Positions 17,432 to 26,750 of a stretch of DNA of 64,000 nucleotides are shown piece by piece. The stretch spans positions 1 through 64,000 of the forward strand of contig CAYNLK010000009.1 in assembly GCA_964398055.1 (NCBI GenBank). Reading direction: 5' to 3'. Position 1 is the first letter of the stretch, and each line of letters starts with the position of its first letter. Source of the stretch: CAYNLK01 sp964398055 (GTDB taxonomy: Bacteria > Chloroflexota > Anaerolineae > 4572-78 > J111). The notes under the pieces were generated by a model that made no database searches, was not told where the DNA came from, and saw only the letters and a program-made list of their open reading frames with translations. The position numbers were made by a program, and so were the translations under genes.

Positions 17432-18376
17432 TTAATTTCTCTGGCGTAGTTTCAAAAATCCGGCTACGGGTAGAGCAATGGCCAGAATAACAGCCACGAT
17501 GACCAGGGTGATTGACCGCTCTTGCGGCAAAGTCCCGCCCACATTCGGGATCTGGATGGTCGGCGAGATGGCTGAACCTGGCGGGGGCAGGTCGGGTAAA
17601 ACGCTTTTGGCAACGTTGGGTAAATCCATATAGCCGCAGCGACTCAACGTTTCCAAATCTGCAAGGGTAGTAAAGGGCAAAAAGTTGCCGTTGGGCGTGC
17701 GCAATTGAGTCACGTCGGCGGGCGCCACATCACCCCGGTAAAAGCCCAAAAAGACGGTCCAGGTTTCTTCCAGGCCGGTAGAGTTGATAACCACATTGGG
17801 ATTGATTGGGTGGGCGTCGCGGGGCAGTTTCAAGGAAAGGATGATCGGCCCGGCCCCAAAGCCATTGGGATAGTAATAGTAACCATCTTCGGCCGTACCC
17901 CAAAACACTTCAAAGCCAATGCCTTTGGCAAATACCGGCACGTCGCGCGAGGGCACCGGAAACCACTGGCCCGGGTTTTGCACATCGGGATGAAATTCGT
18001 ACACATACCCCTCGATGCGAGTCTCCTCAATCGGGATCAAAACGCCGTCTTCATCCTCATTTTCACAAATCCTTTCCAAATCTTCAAGGTGACCCTTAAA
18101 TAGGACGGCATCCCGGGTGTCGAAGCCAAAATCGCTGATAGTGGTCTCAAAGCAGCTACTGTCTAGCGTTGAGGGATCATTATCAGCCATATCCTTGATC
18201 GGCTCCAATTCCAACCGGTCGAGAATGACTTTACGATAATCATCTTTGTCGACGCACTTGTACATGGTTGGGTTACGCGGTCCAACCTTGCCGGTCGGTT
18301 CGCCCGCCTGCACTGAATCGATGCTGAGCAGTATCAGCCAGAGAGCAACACCCAAAATAGGGATTAAGCGTTTCAT
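17432..18376 (-). CDS. Secreted or surface protein with C-terminal membrane anchor
   Basis: A 314-residue protein from this ATG (GGAG upstream; the frame extends to a TTG 21 bases earlier). Residues 1-25 are a signal peptide ending VQAGE. The middle has no domain I can name; it contains Cys residues spread along the chain (YKCVDKDDYRK, DSSCFETTISDFGFD, SRCGYMDLP) and aromatic-rich segments such as EDGYYYYPNGFG. The C-terminus has a Pro-rich spacer, then ERSITLVIVAVILAIALPVA as a membrane helix and a short basic tail (KLRQRN). That layout suggests a cell-surface protein anchored in the membrane. Function is unknown. Confidence 0.55.
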   Translation of the reverse strand: MKRLIPILGVALWLILLSIDSVQAGEPTGKVGPRNPTMYKCVDKDDYRKVILDRLELEPIKDMADNDPSTLDSSCFETTISDFGFDTRDAVLFKGHLEDLERICENEDEDGVLIPIEETRIEGYVYEFHPDVQNPGQWFPVPSRDVPVFAKGIGFEVFWGTAEDGYYYYPNGFGAGPIILSLKLPRDAHPINPNVVINSTGLEETWTVFLGFYRGDVAPADVTQLRTPNGNFLPFTTLADLETLSRCGYMDLPNVAKSVLPDLPPPGSAISPTIQIPNVGGTLPQERSITLVIVAVILAIALPVAGFLKLRQRN

Positions 18377-18518
18377 AAGTCTCCGCTCCGCTGACAACTT
18401 TCCATAAAATCTGACAATTCCATTGTATCACATCTACGCAATTGAATCAATGTTGACTTGACAACATGACATAATATAATATTACCACTTAGACATAATC
18501 AAAAGTAATCTGGAAAAG

Positions 18519-18546
18519 TGTCAAACAGCAAATTTTATGTTATAAT
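18519..18546 (+). promoter_or_regulatory. Promoter of the double-HTH regulator
   Basis: TGTCAA, a 16-base spacer, then a perfect TATAAT at 18541-18546, 27 bases before the ATG. A second candidate, TTGACT and TATAAT with the same spacing, lies at 18453-18480 on the same strand. Confidence 0.5.
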
Positions 18547-18573
18547 GCAACCAGAATTAGTTGGAGGCCAGCG

Positions 18574-19263
18574 ATGTCGAATAATGTTACCGACTCCCAA
18601 GCGGCGGTTCTACGCAGAAAAATATTAGGAGTGAAGATTCGCCATGCCCGCCTGAAGGCCGGGCTGAGTCTGAAGGAGGTAGGCGAAGCCATTGGCATGT
18701 CGGCCGGGCTGGTATCGGATGTGGAATTTGGCCGGCGTGATGTTTCCTTGCCTCACCTGGAGGTAATGGCGTTGCTTTTTAATGTTCCGGTGGTTTATTT
18801 CTTGTCTGATATCCCGCTGGAGGAAGTTCGGCGCGACTTCCCAACTTTACAGGCCCTGGCCCTCCGGCAACGGGTCATTGGGGTCTTGCTCCGCCAGGCC
18901 CGGACAGAAGCCGGCCGGTCACAGGAAGATTTGGCCAGGGTGCTTGATGTGCCCGCCAGCCGGATATCCAGCTATGAGCTGGGCAAGACCGAAATCCCTC
19001 TTCAAGAGTTAGAAACTCTGGCCGACTATCTCAAAGTTTCGATCAGCTATTTCTTGGACCAGGGGATTGCTCCTGATAAAACCGGCGGTCAGGTGGCCAC
19101 CCTGGATGAGATCGCCCAGTTTACCCAATTACCCAAAGAAGCCCGTCAATTTCTAGCCAATCCGGCCAACTTGCTCTATCTCAATATTGCCATGAGCCTC
19201 AGTGAGCTTTCGGCCGACACGCTCCGAGCGTTGGCTGAGGGTTTATTAGAGGTAACCTACTAA
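18574..19263 (+). CDS. XRE-family regulator with two tandem HTH domains
   Basis: A 229-residue cytoplasmic protein with two HTH_3 units. The first is at about residues 18-75 (IRHARLKAGLSLKEVGEAIG, then SAGLVSDVEFGRRDVSLPHL), the second at about 99-155 (LRQARTEAGRSQEDLARVLD, then ASRISSYELGKTEIPLQEL). Each is followed by a PV-YFLSD or SISYFLDQ segment typical of the family. The C-terminal 65 residues are helical. Two HTH units in one chain suggest binding to paired or extended sites. GGAGG precedes the ATG. It sits upstream of the orphan histidine kinase; 205 bases separate them. Targets are unknown. Confidence 0.85.
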   Translation: MSNNVTDSQAAVLRRKILGVKIRHARLKAGLSLKEVGEAIGMSAGLVSDVEFGRRDVSLPHLEVMALLFNVPVVYFLSDIPLEEVRRDFPTLQALALRQRVIGVLLRQARTEAGRSQEDLARVLDVPASRISSYELGKTEIPLQELETLADYLKVSISYFLDQGIAPDKTGGQVATLDEIAQFTQLPKEARQFLANPANLLYLNIAMSLSELSADTLRALAEGLLEVTY

Positions 19264-19468
19264 CCCCATTCCCAATCAAGAAACCATTATATTTTGGGGT
19301 ACAAGGCCGGCCCAATAGGTGGTATAATTATGCTTGGCCTAATTTGAGTTACCAACTTTTGTTGTATAATGGGGCAGGCCTGTCTGATCTGGTTGAACCG
19401 GACCAACTTACCAAACTCCTCCGGTCCTAACAGGCTTTGATCATTGCTCGGCAGTCGAGGATGTAGAG

Positions 19469-21172
19469 ATGATGAATGAGAGACTTGTGCTTCAGCCGTT
19501 GCCAACTGCGTCGACCTCCGCTTCTACAGCCCAGGGCAAGGCTGATTTGCTTGAAGAATTGATTGATCTGGTTGGATCACCCAATCTTGATGAAACTCTG
19601 AGCAAGGCTTTGGGGATCATCGTGCGTCGTTTGGGTGCAGAAGCCGGCTCACTCCTGTTTTGCCTTCAATCCGTACATCAAGTTCGCTCTGGGGTTTTTC
19701 GACCGGCCATTTTGAACCGCATTCAAAATTGGGAACAAACTATCGGCCGGCGTTTGCAGGAAAGTGTCTGGCGCATCTCCGACCAGACTAACCCGTCCAT
19801 ATCTATTTCAAAATTAACCAATCCGCCGCTAATGTTGGCAAGCGTCCCGTTGCTGTCTAACTCGAACCGGGTGGTTGGTTCGCTCAACCTGGTGTTGCCG
19901 TCAGGCCGGGAGTTGGCCGCCGAGCAACGTGAGCTATTGATTCGCCTCGCCCGCGGCGTGGGCCAGACCGCCACTCTGGTGGCCGAGTTGAACCTGGCTC
20001 AACAGCGGCTCAAGCAGATGGGTATTTTCTATAAAGTTGGCCAGGCCCTGATGACCACGTTTGATATCAACCGGTTGTTGTCGGATGCTATGCAATTGGC
20101 CACTGAAGTCATCGATGCCGGGGCTGCCTCGCTGATGCTGATCGATGAAAAGCGGGACGAGTTGGTTTTTGAAGTGAGCCTGGGCTCGCGCGGCCATGTG
20201 TTGCGTCAGCAGCGCATTCCCCTGGACGAAGGTATTGCCGGTTGGGTCGCCCGCCATGGCCAGCCGGCCATTGCCAATGATGCTCGCACCGACCCCCGCT
20301 TTAGCCACCGGGTCGATGTGCGGACCGGTTTTTTGACCCAATCCATTGCCGCCGTGCCGCTCAAGGTTAAGGGCCGGGTCATCGGCGTTCTTGAAGTGCT
20401 GAACAAATACGCCGAGTCGGGTTTTGACGACGAAGACGTACAGTTGATGAGCGCCATTGCTGCGCAGGCGGCTATTGCCATTGAAAACGCTCGGCTTTAT
20501 CAACAGTTACGCCAGGAGCGCGACCACATTATCAAAGCCCAGGAAGAGGTGCGGCGAGAGCTTAACCGCAAATTACACGACGGGCCGGTTCAGCTCTTAT
20601 CGGCCATCAGTATGAGCCTGGACCATCTGGAACGGCTGATCGAGTTCAAACCCGAAGCGGTTAAGGGTGAGATTGCGGCTATCCACAGTTTGGTGCATCA
20701 AACTACCCGCGAAGCCCGCAATATTCTCTTTGAGCTGCGCCCTCTGATCCTGGAAACGCAGGGCTTGGTGCCGGCCCTGGAGCAGTACGCTAACCAGTTG
20801 CGCGAAAACGAGTCTTTTACCCTGCACTTCAAAGCCGTGGAGCCGGTGAATTATCATCTCAACATTGCCGGTACCGTCTTTTCGATTGTGCAGGAAGCGC
20901 TCAATAATGTTCGCCGTCACGCCAATGCCCACAATGTTTGGCTGACACTGGAAACGAGGAATGAGCACTTTGTGGTGACGGTGCGGGATGACGGCAAAGG
21001 GTTTGATATTGGCAAGAGCGATGATGGTTACGAGAAGCGGGGCAGCTTTGGCATCCTCAACATGCGCGAGCGCGCTGCGTTGATTGATGCTGAGCTACAA
21101 ATTGAGTCGCGCACCACGCCGCCCAACCGGGGCACCTCCATTCAACTGATTCTGCCCTTGCCCGCCGCCTGA
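19469..21172 (+). CDS. GAF-domain histidine kinase (NarX/DesK type, HisKA_3)
   Basis: A 567-residue cytoplasmic sensor kinase. A divergent GAF-like region fills about residues 25-175 and a clear GAF domain about 185-345 (FYKVGQALMTTFDINRLLSD to AIENARLYQQL). The HisKA_3 dimerisation helix has the phospho-acceptor His in RELNRKLHDGPVQLLSAIS. The ATPase domain has the N-box IVQEALNNVRRHA and the G-box VRDDGKGFD, then GILNMRERAALI. It should phosphorylate a NarL-type response regulator, but none is adjacent; the nearest is at 31411. GAGG lies eight bases before the ATG. A TPR gene follows 21 bases downstream, probably co-transcribed. Confidence 0.9.
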   Translation: MMNERLVLQPLPTASTSASTAQGKADLLEELIDLVGSPNLDETLSKALGIIVRRLGAEAGSLLFCLQSVHQVRSGVFRPAILNRIQNWEQTIGRRLQESVWRISDQTNPSISISKLTNPPLMLASVPLLSNSNRVVGSLNLVLPSGRELAAEQRELLIRLARGVGQTATLVAELNLAQQRLKQMGIFYKVGQALMTTFDINRLLSDAMQLATEVIDAGAASLMLIDEKRDELVFEVSLGSRGHVLRQQRIPLDEGIAGWVARHGQPAIANDARTDPRFSHRVDVRTGFLTQSIAAVPLKVKGRVIGVLEVLNKYAESGFDDEDVQLMSAIAAQAAIAIENARLYQQLRQERDHIIKAQEEVRRELNRKLHDGPVQLLSAISMSLDHLERLIEFKPEAVKGEIAAIHSLVHQTTREARNILFELRPLILETQGLVPALEQYANQLRENESFTLHFKAVEPVNYHLNIAGTVFSIVQEALNNVRRHANAHNVWLTLETRNEHFVVTVRDDGKGFDIGKSDDGYEKRGSFGILNMRERAALIDAELQIESRTTPPNRGTSIQLILPLPAA

Positions 21173-21193
21173 GCTGATATCTAAGGAAAGGTG

Positions 21194-21766
21194 ATGATCA
21201 TGGCCAGCAATTCGCACAAATTACATCAGGAAGGGATCAAACTGTTCCGGGCCGACAAATATGAGGCCGCCCTTGAAAAATTTCAGGCCGCCCTGGACAG
21301 CGAAACCGATCCAAAGCATCTGGCCGAAATCTATAATGACGTCGGCGTGACCCACAGAGAACTGCAAGACTACCCGGCGGCCTACCTGGCCTTGAATGAA
21401 GCGATGGCTCGTTTCACCCAGTTGGCCGATCGAAAAGGCCAGGCCCAGACCCTGGGTAACCGGGCGGCAGTCTATGAAGCGGAAGGGCTGTCCGAGGAAG
21501 CGGTTGAAGCTTATAAGCAGTCGGCAACCCTATTTGAGGAGCTTGGCGAGAATGATCTGGCCATGTACGTCTGGCAGGCCGTCAGCCGGCTGCGCATGAA
21601 GCAGGGCCAGTACATCGCCGCCATTGGAGCTTATGAGGAGGGAGTGGACAACATGCCTCAAAGCTCCTTCAAGGCCAAGGTTCTTCGCCAGATTTTGAAG
21701 GTGCCCGGTAGCATGATCGGCGGCGGTGGGGGCAGACGCCAGTTTGGTGATGAGGAAGAGGAATAA
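21194..21766 (+). CDS. Tetratricopeptide repeat protein
   Basis: A 190-residue cytoplasmic protein made of about four TPR units (for example SHKLHQEGIKLFRADKYEAA, then AEIYNDVGVTHRELQDYPAA, then AQTLGNRAAVYEAEGLSEEA). It ends in a Gly-rich and strongly acidic tail (GGGGGRR to DEEEE). TPRs mediate protein-protein contacts; partners are unknown. It follows the histidine kinase closely and ends before a strong terminator, so the two may act together. AAGGAAAGG precedes the chosen ATG; another ATG lies 6 bases further on. Confidence 0.8.
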   Translation: MIMASNSHKLHQEGIKLFRADKYEAALEKFQAALDSETDPKHLAEIYNDVGVTHRELQDYPAAYLALNEAMARFTQLADRKGQAQTLGNRAAVYEAEGLSEEAVEAYKQSATLFEELGENDLAMYVWQAVSRLRMKQGQYIAAIGAYEEGVDNMPQSSFKAKVLRQILKVPGSMIGGGGGRRQFGDEEEE

Positions 21767-21817
21767 CTTTTCTGAGCAGACTCTTTCAATGGACCAACAT
21801 CTCCACCGGTCAATCTG

Positions 21818-21845
21818 GCCCGGCCCCAAGCAGGCCGGGCTTTTT
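21818..21845 (+). terminator. Rho-independent terminator after the TPR gene
   Basis: GCCCGGCC pairs with GGCCGGGC across a 7-base loop, followed by TTTTT. It closes the kinase-TPR unit and lies upstream of alaS. Confidence 0.88.
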
Positions 21846-21907
21846 ATTGACATCCCCTCCCAATTAGATTAGAATTTTTGGAGCTAATTTCAGATAGAGG
21901 TAGAGTT

Positions 21908-24640
21908 ATGAGTATGACCAGCGCCGACATTCGGCAGGCCTTTCTAAATTATTTTGCCCAAAATCAACACACCATCGTGCCCAGCTCATCCCTGGTTCCG
22001 GCCGACGATCCCACCTTGCTCTTTACCAATGCCGGCATGGTCCAGTTCAAAGATACCTTTCTGGGTCTGGAAAAACGACCCTACGTTCGCGCCGCAACCG
22101 TCCAGAAGTGCATGCGCGTTTCCGGCAAGCACAACGACCTGGAAAATGTAGGTCCTTCCCCGCGTCACCACACCTTCTTTGAAATGCTGGGCAACTTTTC
22201 TTTTGGCGACTACTTCAAGGGCGAGGCCATTCGTTTTGCTTACGAATGTTTAACCCAAGAGTACGGCATCCCGCCGGAGCGGCTTTATTATACGGTGCAC
22301 CAGGCCGATGACGAAGCCTTTGACTTGTGGACCAAAGGGATGGGCATCGATCCGGCCCGGGTCTACCGCATGGGCGACGCCACCAACTTCTGGCAAATGG
22401 CCGATGTCGGCCCCTGCGGCCCAACCTCTGAATTGCACTACGACTGGGGGCCAGAGTTCTGCACCTGTGGCCGGCCTGATTGTTCCGTGGCGCTGGATAA
22501 TGGCTGTGAGCGCTGGCTGGAAATCTGGAACCTGGTCTTTATGCAGTTCAACCAGGCCGAAGATGGCAGCCGCACTCCCCTGCCCAAGCCGGGTGTTGAC
22601 ACCGGTATGGGCCTGGAGCGGATTGTCTCGGTGGTGCAGAAAAAGCGGGCCAATTATGAAACCGACCTGTTTATGCCGCTTGTCGAACACATCCAAACGT
22701 TGCTGGGTCATACCGACGCCCAGGTACGGGAACATCTGGTGGCCTACCGGGTTATTGCCGACCATGGCCGGGCCATTACTTTTATGATCGGCGACGGCGT
22801 TTTGCCCGGCAACGAGGGGCGGGCCTCGGTGCTGCGCCTGATTCTGCGGCGGGCAGCCCGGTACGGCCGTATGGCCGGCTTTGCAGGTCCATTTCTGGCC
22901 AGGGTGGCCGATAAGGTCATCGACGAGATGGGCGGCCATTACATTGAGTTGAAAGCCCGCCGCCAGTTCATTCTCAACGTGATTACCCAGGAAGAGGAGC
23001 GTTTCCTGCGCACCTTTACCAACGGCCTGGAGCTGATTGCCGAGTTGGTCAAAAAATTGCAGAGCCAGGGCAAAAGCCAGATTCCCGGCGACGAGGTGTT
23101 CAAGCTGTACGCCACCTATGGCTTCCCCAAGGATTTGACCCGCATCATCGCCGCTGAAGAATATGGTTTTACCATCGATGAAGCCGGTTATGAGCAGGCT
23201 TTTGCCCAGCACACCGAAATCTCAGGCGGGGCCAAGATTGGCGAGATTGCCGTTGACCAGTTGCAGACCTATGCCGATTTACTCGCCCAGTTGAAAGCAA
23301 CTGGCAAATTGCCGGCCGGCGGGGTCAACCACAATCCCTATGCCGGCACCGAGCTGACCAGCCGGGTCGTTGCCATTGTGCGGGATGGCCGGGTTGTCGA
23401 GAGTGCCGGCGAAGGTCAAAAGATCGAACTGGTCCTGGCCGATACGCCCTTCTATGTTGAGGCCGGCGGCCAGGTCAGCGATATCGGTCAGATTGTTCAC
23501 TACGTTGCTGATGGGGCTGGTCCCCAGTGGGAGATGGACATAACCGACGTGCAAAAACCCATTGGCGGGCTGATCACCCACAGCGGCATGGTCATCAGTG
23601 GCACGGTCAGGGTAGGAGATCCGGCCTGGGCCAGGGTTGATGAGGCGCGTCGCTGGGACATTAGGCGTAACCATACCGCTACCCACCTGCTCCATCGTGA
23701 ATTGCGCCGGACTCTGGGCGAGCACGTGGCTCAGGCCGGTTCATTGGTGGCGCCGGACCGGTTGCGCTTCGACTTTAGCCATCCCCAGATGGTGACTCAA
23801 AGTGAATTGCACCAGATTGAACAGGCCGTTAATGAAGCTATCCTGGCCGATTATCCGGTCTCGGATGTTTACTGCGAATTTGATGAATTGAAGCCGGCTA
23901 TTGCCGGCGGCGAAATCATGGCCCTGTTCGGCGAAAAATATGGCGACGTGGTCCGGTTGATCCGGATTGGCGGCGAGGGGCAGTTCTACAGCCGAGAACT
24001 ATGCGGCGGCACTCACGTAAACCACACGGCTCAGATTGGGGCGCTGCACATTGTCAGCGAGGGGAGTGTGGCCGCCGGCGTGCGCCGGATCGAGGCGGTG
24101 ACCGGTCGAGCCGCCCAGCAGTTGGTGCAGCAGCGACTCGTGACTCTGGTACAAACGGCCGCTTTGCTGCGGGTCTCCCCCGATGAGGTCTATGGCCGCA
24201 CGCTGGCTTTGATGGCCCAGCTGCAGGACGCGGACAAGAAGCTGAAGGAGCTGGAGCGCAAGCTGGCTCGCAGCCAGTTTGAAGCGATGTTGAGCCAGGC
24301 GCGCCAGGTTCAGGATGTCAAGGTAATTTCCTTAAAAGTTGACGCGCCCGACGACAATATGTTACGGGAGATGAGCGATTGGTTCCGGGATCGGCTTGGC
24401 TCCGGGGTAGTGGTGTTGGGTGCAGTGATCAACAGCAAACCGACGATCATCGCCGCAGTCACCCAGGATTTGACCGGCCGAGGTCTGCATGCCGGCAACC
24501 TGGTCAAGGAGGTGGCTCGCCTGGTTGGCGGCGGCGGCGGCGGCAAACCGACGATGGCCCAGGCCGGCGGCAAAGATGCGGCCCGCCTGGATGAGGCGCT
24601 GGCCAGTGTAGAAAGTTTAGTGAGCAAGGCGCTTGGCTGA
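21908..24640 (+). CDS. alaS: Alanine-tRNA ligase
   Basis: Charges tRNA-Ala and edits mischarged Ser or Gly. The 910-residue protein starts MSMTSADIRQAFLNYF, the usual N-terminus; the frame extends 10 codons further up but GAGG lies just before this ATG. Landmarks are the catalytic class II core with LLFTNAGMVQFKD, QKCMRVSGKHNDLENVG and HHTFFEMLGNFSFGDYFK. A Cys-containing stretch, FCTCGRPDCSV, lies inside the core. The editing domain carries the HxxxH zinc motif in RNHTATHLLHRELR and CGGTHV. The C-terminal dimerisation and DHHA1 part ends with a Gly run, VGGGGGGKPTMAQAGG. Length and all motifs are normal. Confidence 0.97.
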   Translation: MSMTSADIRQAFLNYFAQNQHTIVPSSSLVPADDPTLLFTNAGMVQFKDTFLGLEKRPYVRAATVQKCMRVSGKHNDLENVGPSPRHHTFFEMLGNFSFGDYFKGEAIRFAYECLTQEYGIPPERLYYTVHQADDEAFDLWTKGMGIDPARVYRMGDATNFWQMADVGPCGPTSELHYDWGPEFCTCGRPDCSVALDNGCERWLEIWNLVFMQFNQAEDGSRTPLPKPGVDTGMGLERIVSVVQKKRANYETDLFMPLVEHIQTLLGHTDAQVREHLVAYRVIADHGRAITFMIGDGVLPGNEGRASVLRLILRRAARYGRMAGFAGPFLARVADKVIDEMGGHYIELKARRQFILNVITQEEERFLRTFTNGLELIAELVKKLQSQGKSQIPGDEVFKLYATYGFPKDLTRIIAAEEYGFTIDEAGYEQAFAQHTEISGGAKIGEIAVDQLQTYADLLAQLKATGKLPAGGVNHNPYAGTELTSRVVAIVRDGRVVESAGEGQKIELVLADTPFYVEAGGQVSDIGQIVHYVADGAGPQWEMDITDVQKPIGGLITHSGMVISGTVRVGDPAWARVDEARRWDIRRNHTATHLLHRELRRTLGEHVAQAGSLVAPDRLRFDFSHPQMVTQSELHQIEQAVNEAILADYPVSDVYCEFDELKPAIAGGEIMALFGEKYGDVVRLIRIGGEGQFYSRELCGGTHVNHTAQIGALHIVSEGSVAAGVRRIEAVTGRAAQQLVQQRLVTLVQTAALLRVSPDEVYGRTLALMAQLQDADKKLKELERKLARSQFEAMLSQARQVQDVKVISLKVDAPDDNMLREMSDWFRDRLGSGVVVLGAVINSKPTIIAAVTQDLTGRGLHAGNLVKEVARLVGGGGGGKPTMAQAGGKDAARLDEALASVESLVSKALG

Positions 24641-24722
24641 GTTCGCGTCGCAGGTTGTGGGTAATGGGCGGGTTTCAAACCTGTTTTATCCAAATCATAG
24701 AAAATCCCCCCTGGCTTGATAA

Positions 24723-24751
24723 TTGACAAGGTCTATCATCTGTCTTACAAT
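24723..24751 (+). promoter_or_regulatory. vapBC promoter
   Basis: A perfect TTGACA at 24723-24728, a 17-base spacer and TACAAT at 24746-24751, about 35 bases before the antitoxin ATG. Confidence 0.7.
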
Positions 24752-24769
24752 AAATTTAGAAAGTAAGAC
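24742..24769. promoter_or_regulatory. Candidate VapB operator
   Basis: Inverted repeat GTCTTAC at 24742-24748 and GTAAGAC at 24763-24769, 14 bases apart. The left arm overlaps the -10 box, as expected for autoregulation by an AbrB-type antitoxin complex. Confidence 0.5.
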
Positions 24770-24786
24770 GAAATTGGAGGGTAATG

Positions 24787-25032
24787 ATGACTTTAGTTAA
24801 GCTGTCGGCCAAGGGGCAACTGGTTATTCCGAAAACAATTCGAGAGACTCTGGGACTTCATCCCGGCGCGCAACTGGAAGTTCAGCTCAAAGATCAAAAA
24901 ATCATTTTGGAACCTGTTGATATTCTGGCCCCTGTAGAGACACTTTTTGGCAAGTATGGCGACGCCGATTTTCTGACAGAACTGGAAGCAGAACACCAGC
25001 AAGAGCTACAAAATGAAACAATTGGTGGTTGA
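24787..25032 (+). CDS. vapB: AbrB/MazE-type antitoxin
   Basis: An 81-residue protein. Residues 1-45 form a swapped-hairpin AbrB DNA-binding domain (VKLSAKGQLVIPKTIRETLG, then HPGAQLEV). The remaining 35 residues, acidic and helical, should wrap around the toxin. It neutralises the PIN ribonuclease encoded next and represses the shared promoter. GGAGG is six bases before this ATG; an ATG three bases upstream is also possible. It overlaps the toxin gene by 20 bases. Confidence 0.85.
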   Translation: MTLVKLSAKGQLVIPKTIRETLGLHPGAQLEVQLKDQKIILEPVDILAPVETLFGKYGDADFLTELEAEHQQELQNETIGG

Positions 25033-25429
25033 TGCCTGGGCGCTGTTAGCCCTATTGCAAGGCGAAGAGCCGGCTGCTGGGCAGGTCAAGATTTTCTTGG
25101 AACAAGCCCAGCGGCAGCAGCTCGACTTATTTATCTCGCTCATAAATCTGGGTGAAGTTTTCTATCGAATCGGTAAGGTTAAAGGAGAGGTCGAAGCTGA
25201 AAAGACCCTGGCGGAGATCCGTCGCCTGGCCATAATGATTGTGCCGGTAACAGAGCAGCGAGTTTTTAAAGCTGCCTCTCTGAAAATCCGTTACCCGATT
25301 TCCTATGCTGATGCTTTTGCTATCGCCACTGCTGACGAAATGGGAGTTCCACTGGTCACGGGCGACCCCGAATTGGTCTCTCTCCGGAGCGTTTTTCAAC
25401 TTGAGCCGCTCGCAAGACATAAAAAGTGA
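25013..25429 (+). CDS. vapC: PIN-domain ribonuclease toxin
   Basis: A 138-residue PIN-domain protein, probable VapC toxin that cleaves RNA with Mg2+. The acidic active-site residues are visible: Asp in VVDAWALLALL, Glu in NLGEVFYR, Asp in SYADAFAIATA and Asp in VTGDPEL. The first motif has DAW rather than the usual D-S/T, a mild variation. It overlaps the antitoxin gene by 20 bases, giving translational coupling. The pair is inserted between alaS and an FtsA-like gene without mobile-element traces. Confidence 0.85.
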   Translation: MKQLVVDAWALLALLQGEEPAAGQVKIFLEQAQRQQLDLFISLINLGEVFYRIGKVKGEVEAEKTLAEIRRLAIMIVPVTEQRVFKAASLKIRYPISYADAFAIATADEMGVPLVTGDPELVSLRSVFQLEPLARHKK

Positions 25430-25456
25430 GATCCTCCTATTTAATCCGGCTTGCTA

Positions 25457-26671
25457 ATGAAATTCCTGCACCGATTCCGTCGAACCAAAACCCACCGGCC
25501 GACCGCTTATAGCCTGGTTGACATTGGCCGCGATACGGTTAAGGCGATCGTTATTCTGGTCATTCCGGAGAATGTGGAACCCCAGGTTATTGGTTATGGT
25601 CTGGCCGATACGGGCGACCACGACATCACCGGCGGCCGCCTGGAGGCTGACGCCGCCACCGGACCGGTCAATGTGGCTCTGACCCAGGCCGAAGATAGCA
25701 CTGAAGGCTTCATTGGCCAGAAAATTGTGCCGGACGAGGTAATCTTTGCTCTGGCCGGGCGAGCTACCAGCGGCAATTTGTTTACAGTGCGGCAAACGCG
25801 GCCCCGACCGGCACAAGCAATTTCGCCCAAAGAGTTGAATAATCTCAAAGCCAGAGCGGAGCGACTGGTGCGCCAGGGATTGGCCAACCTGCCGGTCGAA
25901 GGAGGGCAGTGGCAGGCGTTAGCCATAACGGATGCCGGTCTCTATCTGGATAAACGGCTGGTGTTGGGCGGCGTGGGTTTGACCGGGCGGGAGATTTCTT
26001 TGTCGGTATTTGGGGTAGCCGGTCAGTTAGGGGCGCTGCGGGCGTTGGAAGTGATGGCCAATCGATTGGATTTGCTGGTGGCTAATATTGTGGCCGCGCC
26101 CCAGGCCCTGGCGGCGATTACGCCTCAGCCCGAGGCGATCATCCTGGATGTTGGTTCCGCCGGTACCGATGTTTGTATCATCCGCGATAACGCCCTGGTT
26201 GCGACCGGCTGGCTGCCCTTTGGCGGCAGCTTTTTTACCCAGGCATTAGTCCAAGGCCTGGAAATTGAAGCCAATGCAGCCCGGAAGCTGAAGCACGCCC
26301 TGGCTGCCAATGACCTGCCCGCGGGCGAGGCGGCCTGGGTCGACGCCCAACTCGATGTTCCACGGCAGCGGTGGTATGAAGCTGTGATGGATTTGTTGGC
26401 TCAACTTTCCCTGAAGGTTGACGCCCAGAGCGAGATTTTTGATCGACCGTTGCCTCGTAGAATCTTTCTGACCGGCGGAGGCAGCTTGCTGCCGGGGCTG
26501 GACAAGTTTCTCCGCTCCGATCCCGCTCCCTTTGACCGGGCCCCGGAAGTCGCTCGGCTCGGCCCCAAATCATTACCGCCCATTCAAGATCTGACGGACG
26601 GGTTGGACCACAATCTATTTTTGTTGACGCTCAGTCTGATGGTAGGTCTGCCGGAAAAGGTGGTTGGATAG
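25457..26671 (+). CDS. FtsA/PilM-like actin-fold ATPase
   Basis: A 404-residue cytoplasmic protein with the actin/FtsA fold. Features are a phosphate-1 loop-like LVDIGRDTVKAIVI at about residue 20, an SHS2/1C-type insert with DEVIFALAGRATSG, a phosphate-2 motif ILDVGSAGTDVCIIRD at about residue 235, and the adenosine motif RRIFLTGGGSLLPGLDKFL at about residue 335. It lacks an obvious C-terminal amphipathic membrane helix of true FtsA. It is next to a membrane protein with a baseplate-J-like domain and to ruvX, and could energise or organise an envelope assembly. The start is ATG here; a TTG six bases upstream is in frame. Confidence 0.6.
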   Translation: MKFLHRFRRTKTHRPTAYSLVDIGRDTVKAIVILVIPENVEPQVIGYGLADTGDHDITGGRLEADAATGPVNVALTQAEDSTEGFIGQKIVPDEVIFALAGRATSGNLFTVRQTRPRPAQAISPKELNNLKARAERLVRQGLANLPVEGGQWQALAITDAGLYLDKRLVLGGVGLTGREISLSVFGVAGQLGALRALEVMANRLDLLVANIVAAPQALAAITPQPEAIILDVGSAGTDVCIIRDNALVATGWLPFGGSFFTQALVQGLEIEANAARKLKHALAANDLPAGEAAWVDAQLDVPRQRWYEAVMDLLAQLSLKVDAQSEIFDRPLPRRIFLTGGGSLLPGLDKFLRSDPAPFDRAPEVARLGPKSLPPIQDLTDGLDHNLFLLTLSLMVGLPEKVVG

Positions 26672-26742
26672 TTAGTTAGTTGGGTGGTTAGCTCAAATCG
26701 CAAATCGCAGATTGTAATTTGCAATTTGCAATTTGTAAATCG
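26672..26742. repeat. Heptamer tandem repeat
   Basis: Seven units of 7 bp at 26694-26742, such as CAAATCG and CAATTTG, preceded by GTTAGTT-type repeats. It fills the gap between the FtsA-like gene and the baseplate-J-like gene. Confidence 0.8.
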
Positions 26743-26750
26743 CTGAGTCT

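Noticed and set aside
22250..23212. 320-residue minus-strand frame inside alaS
   Set aside because: Shadow of a clearly real alaS gene, with no recognisable domain.
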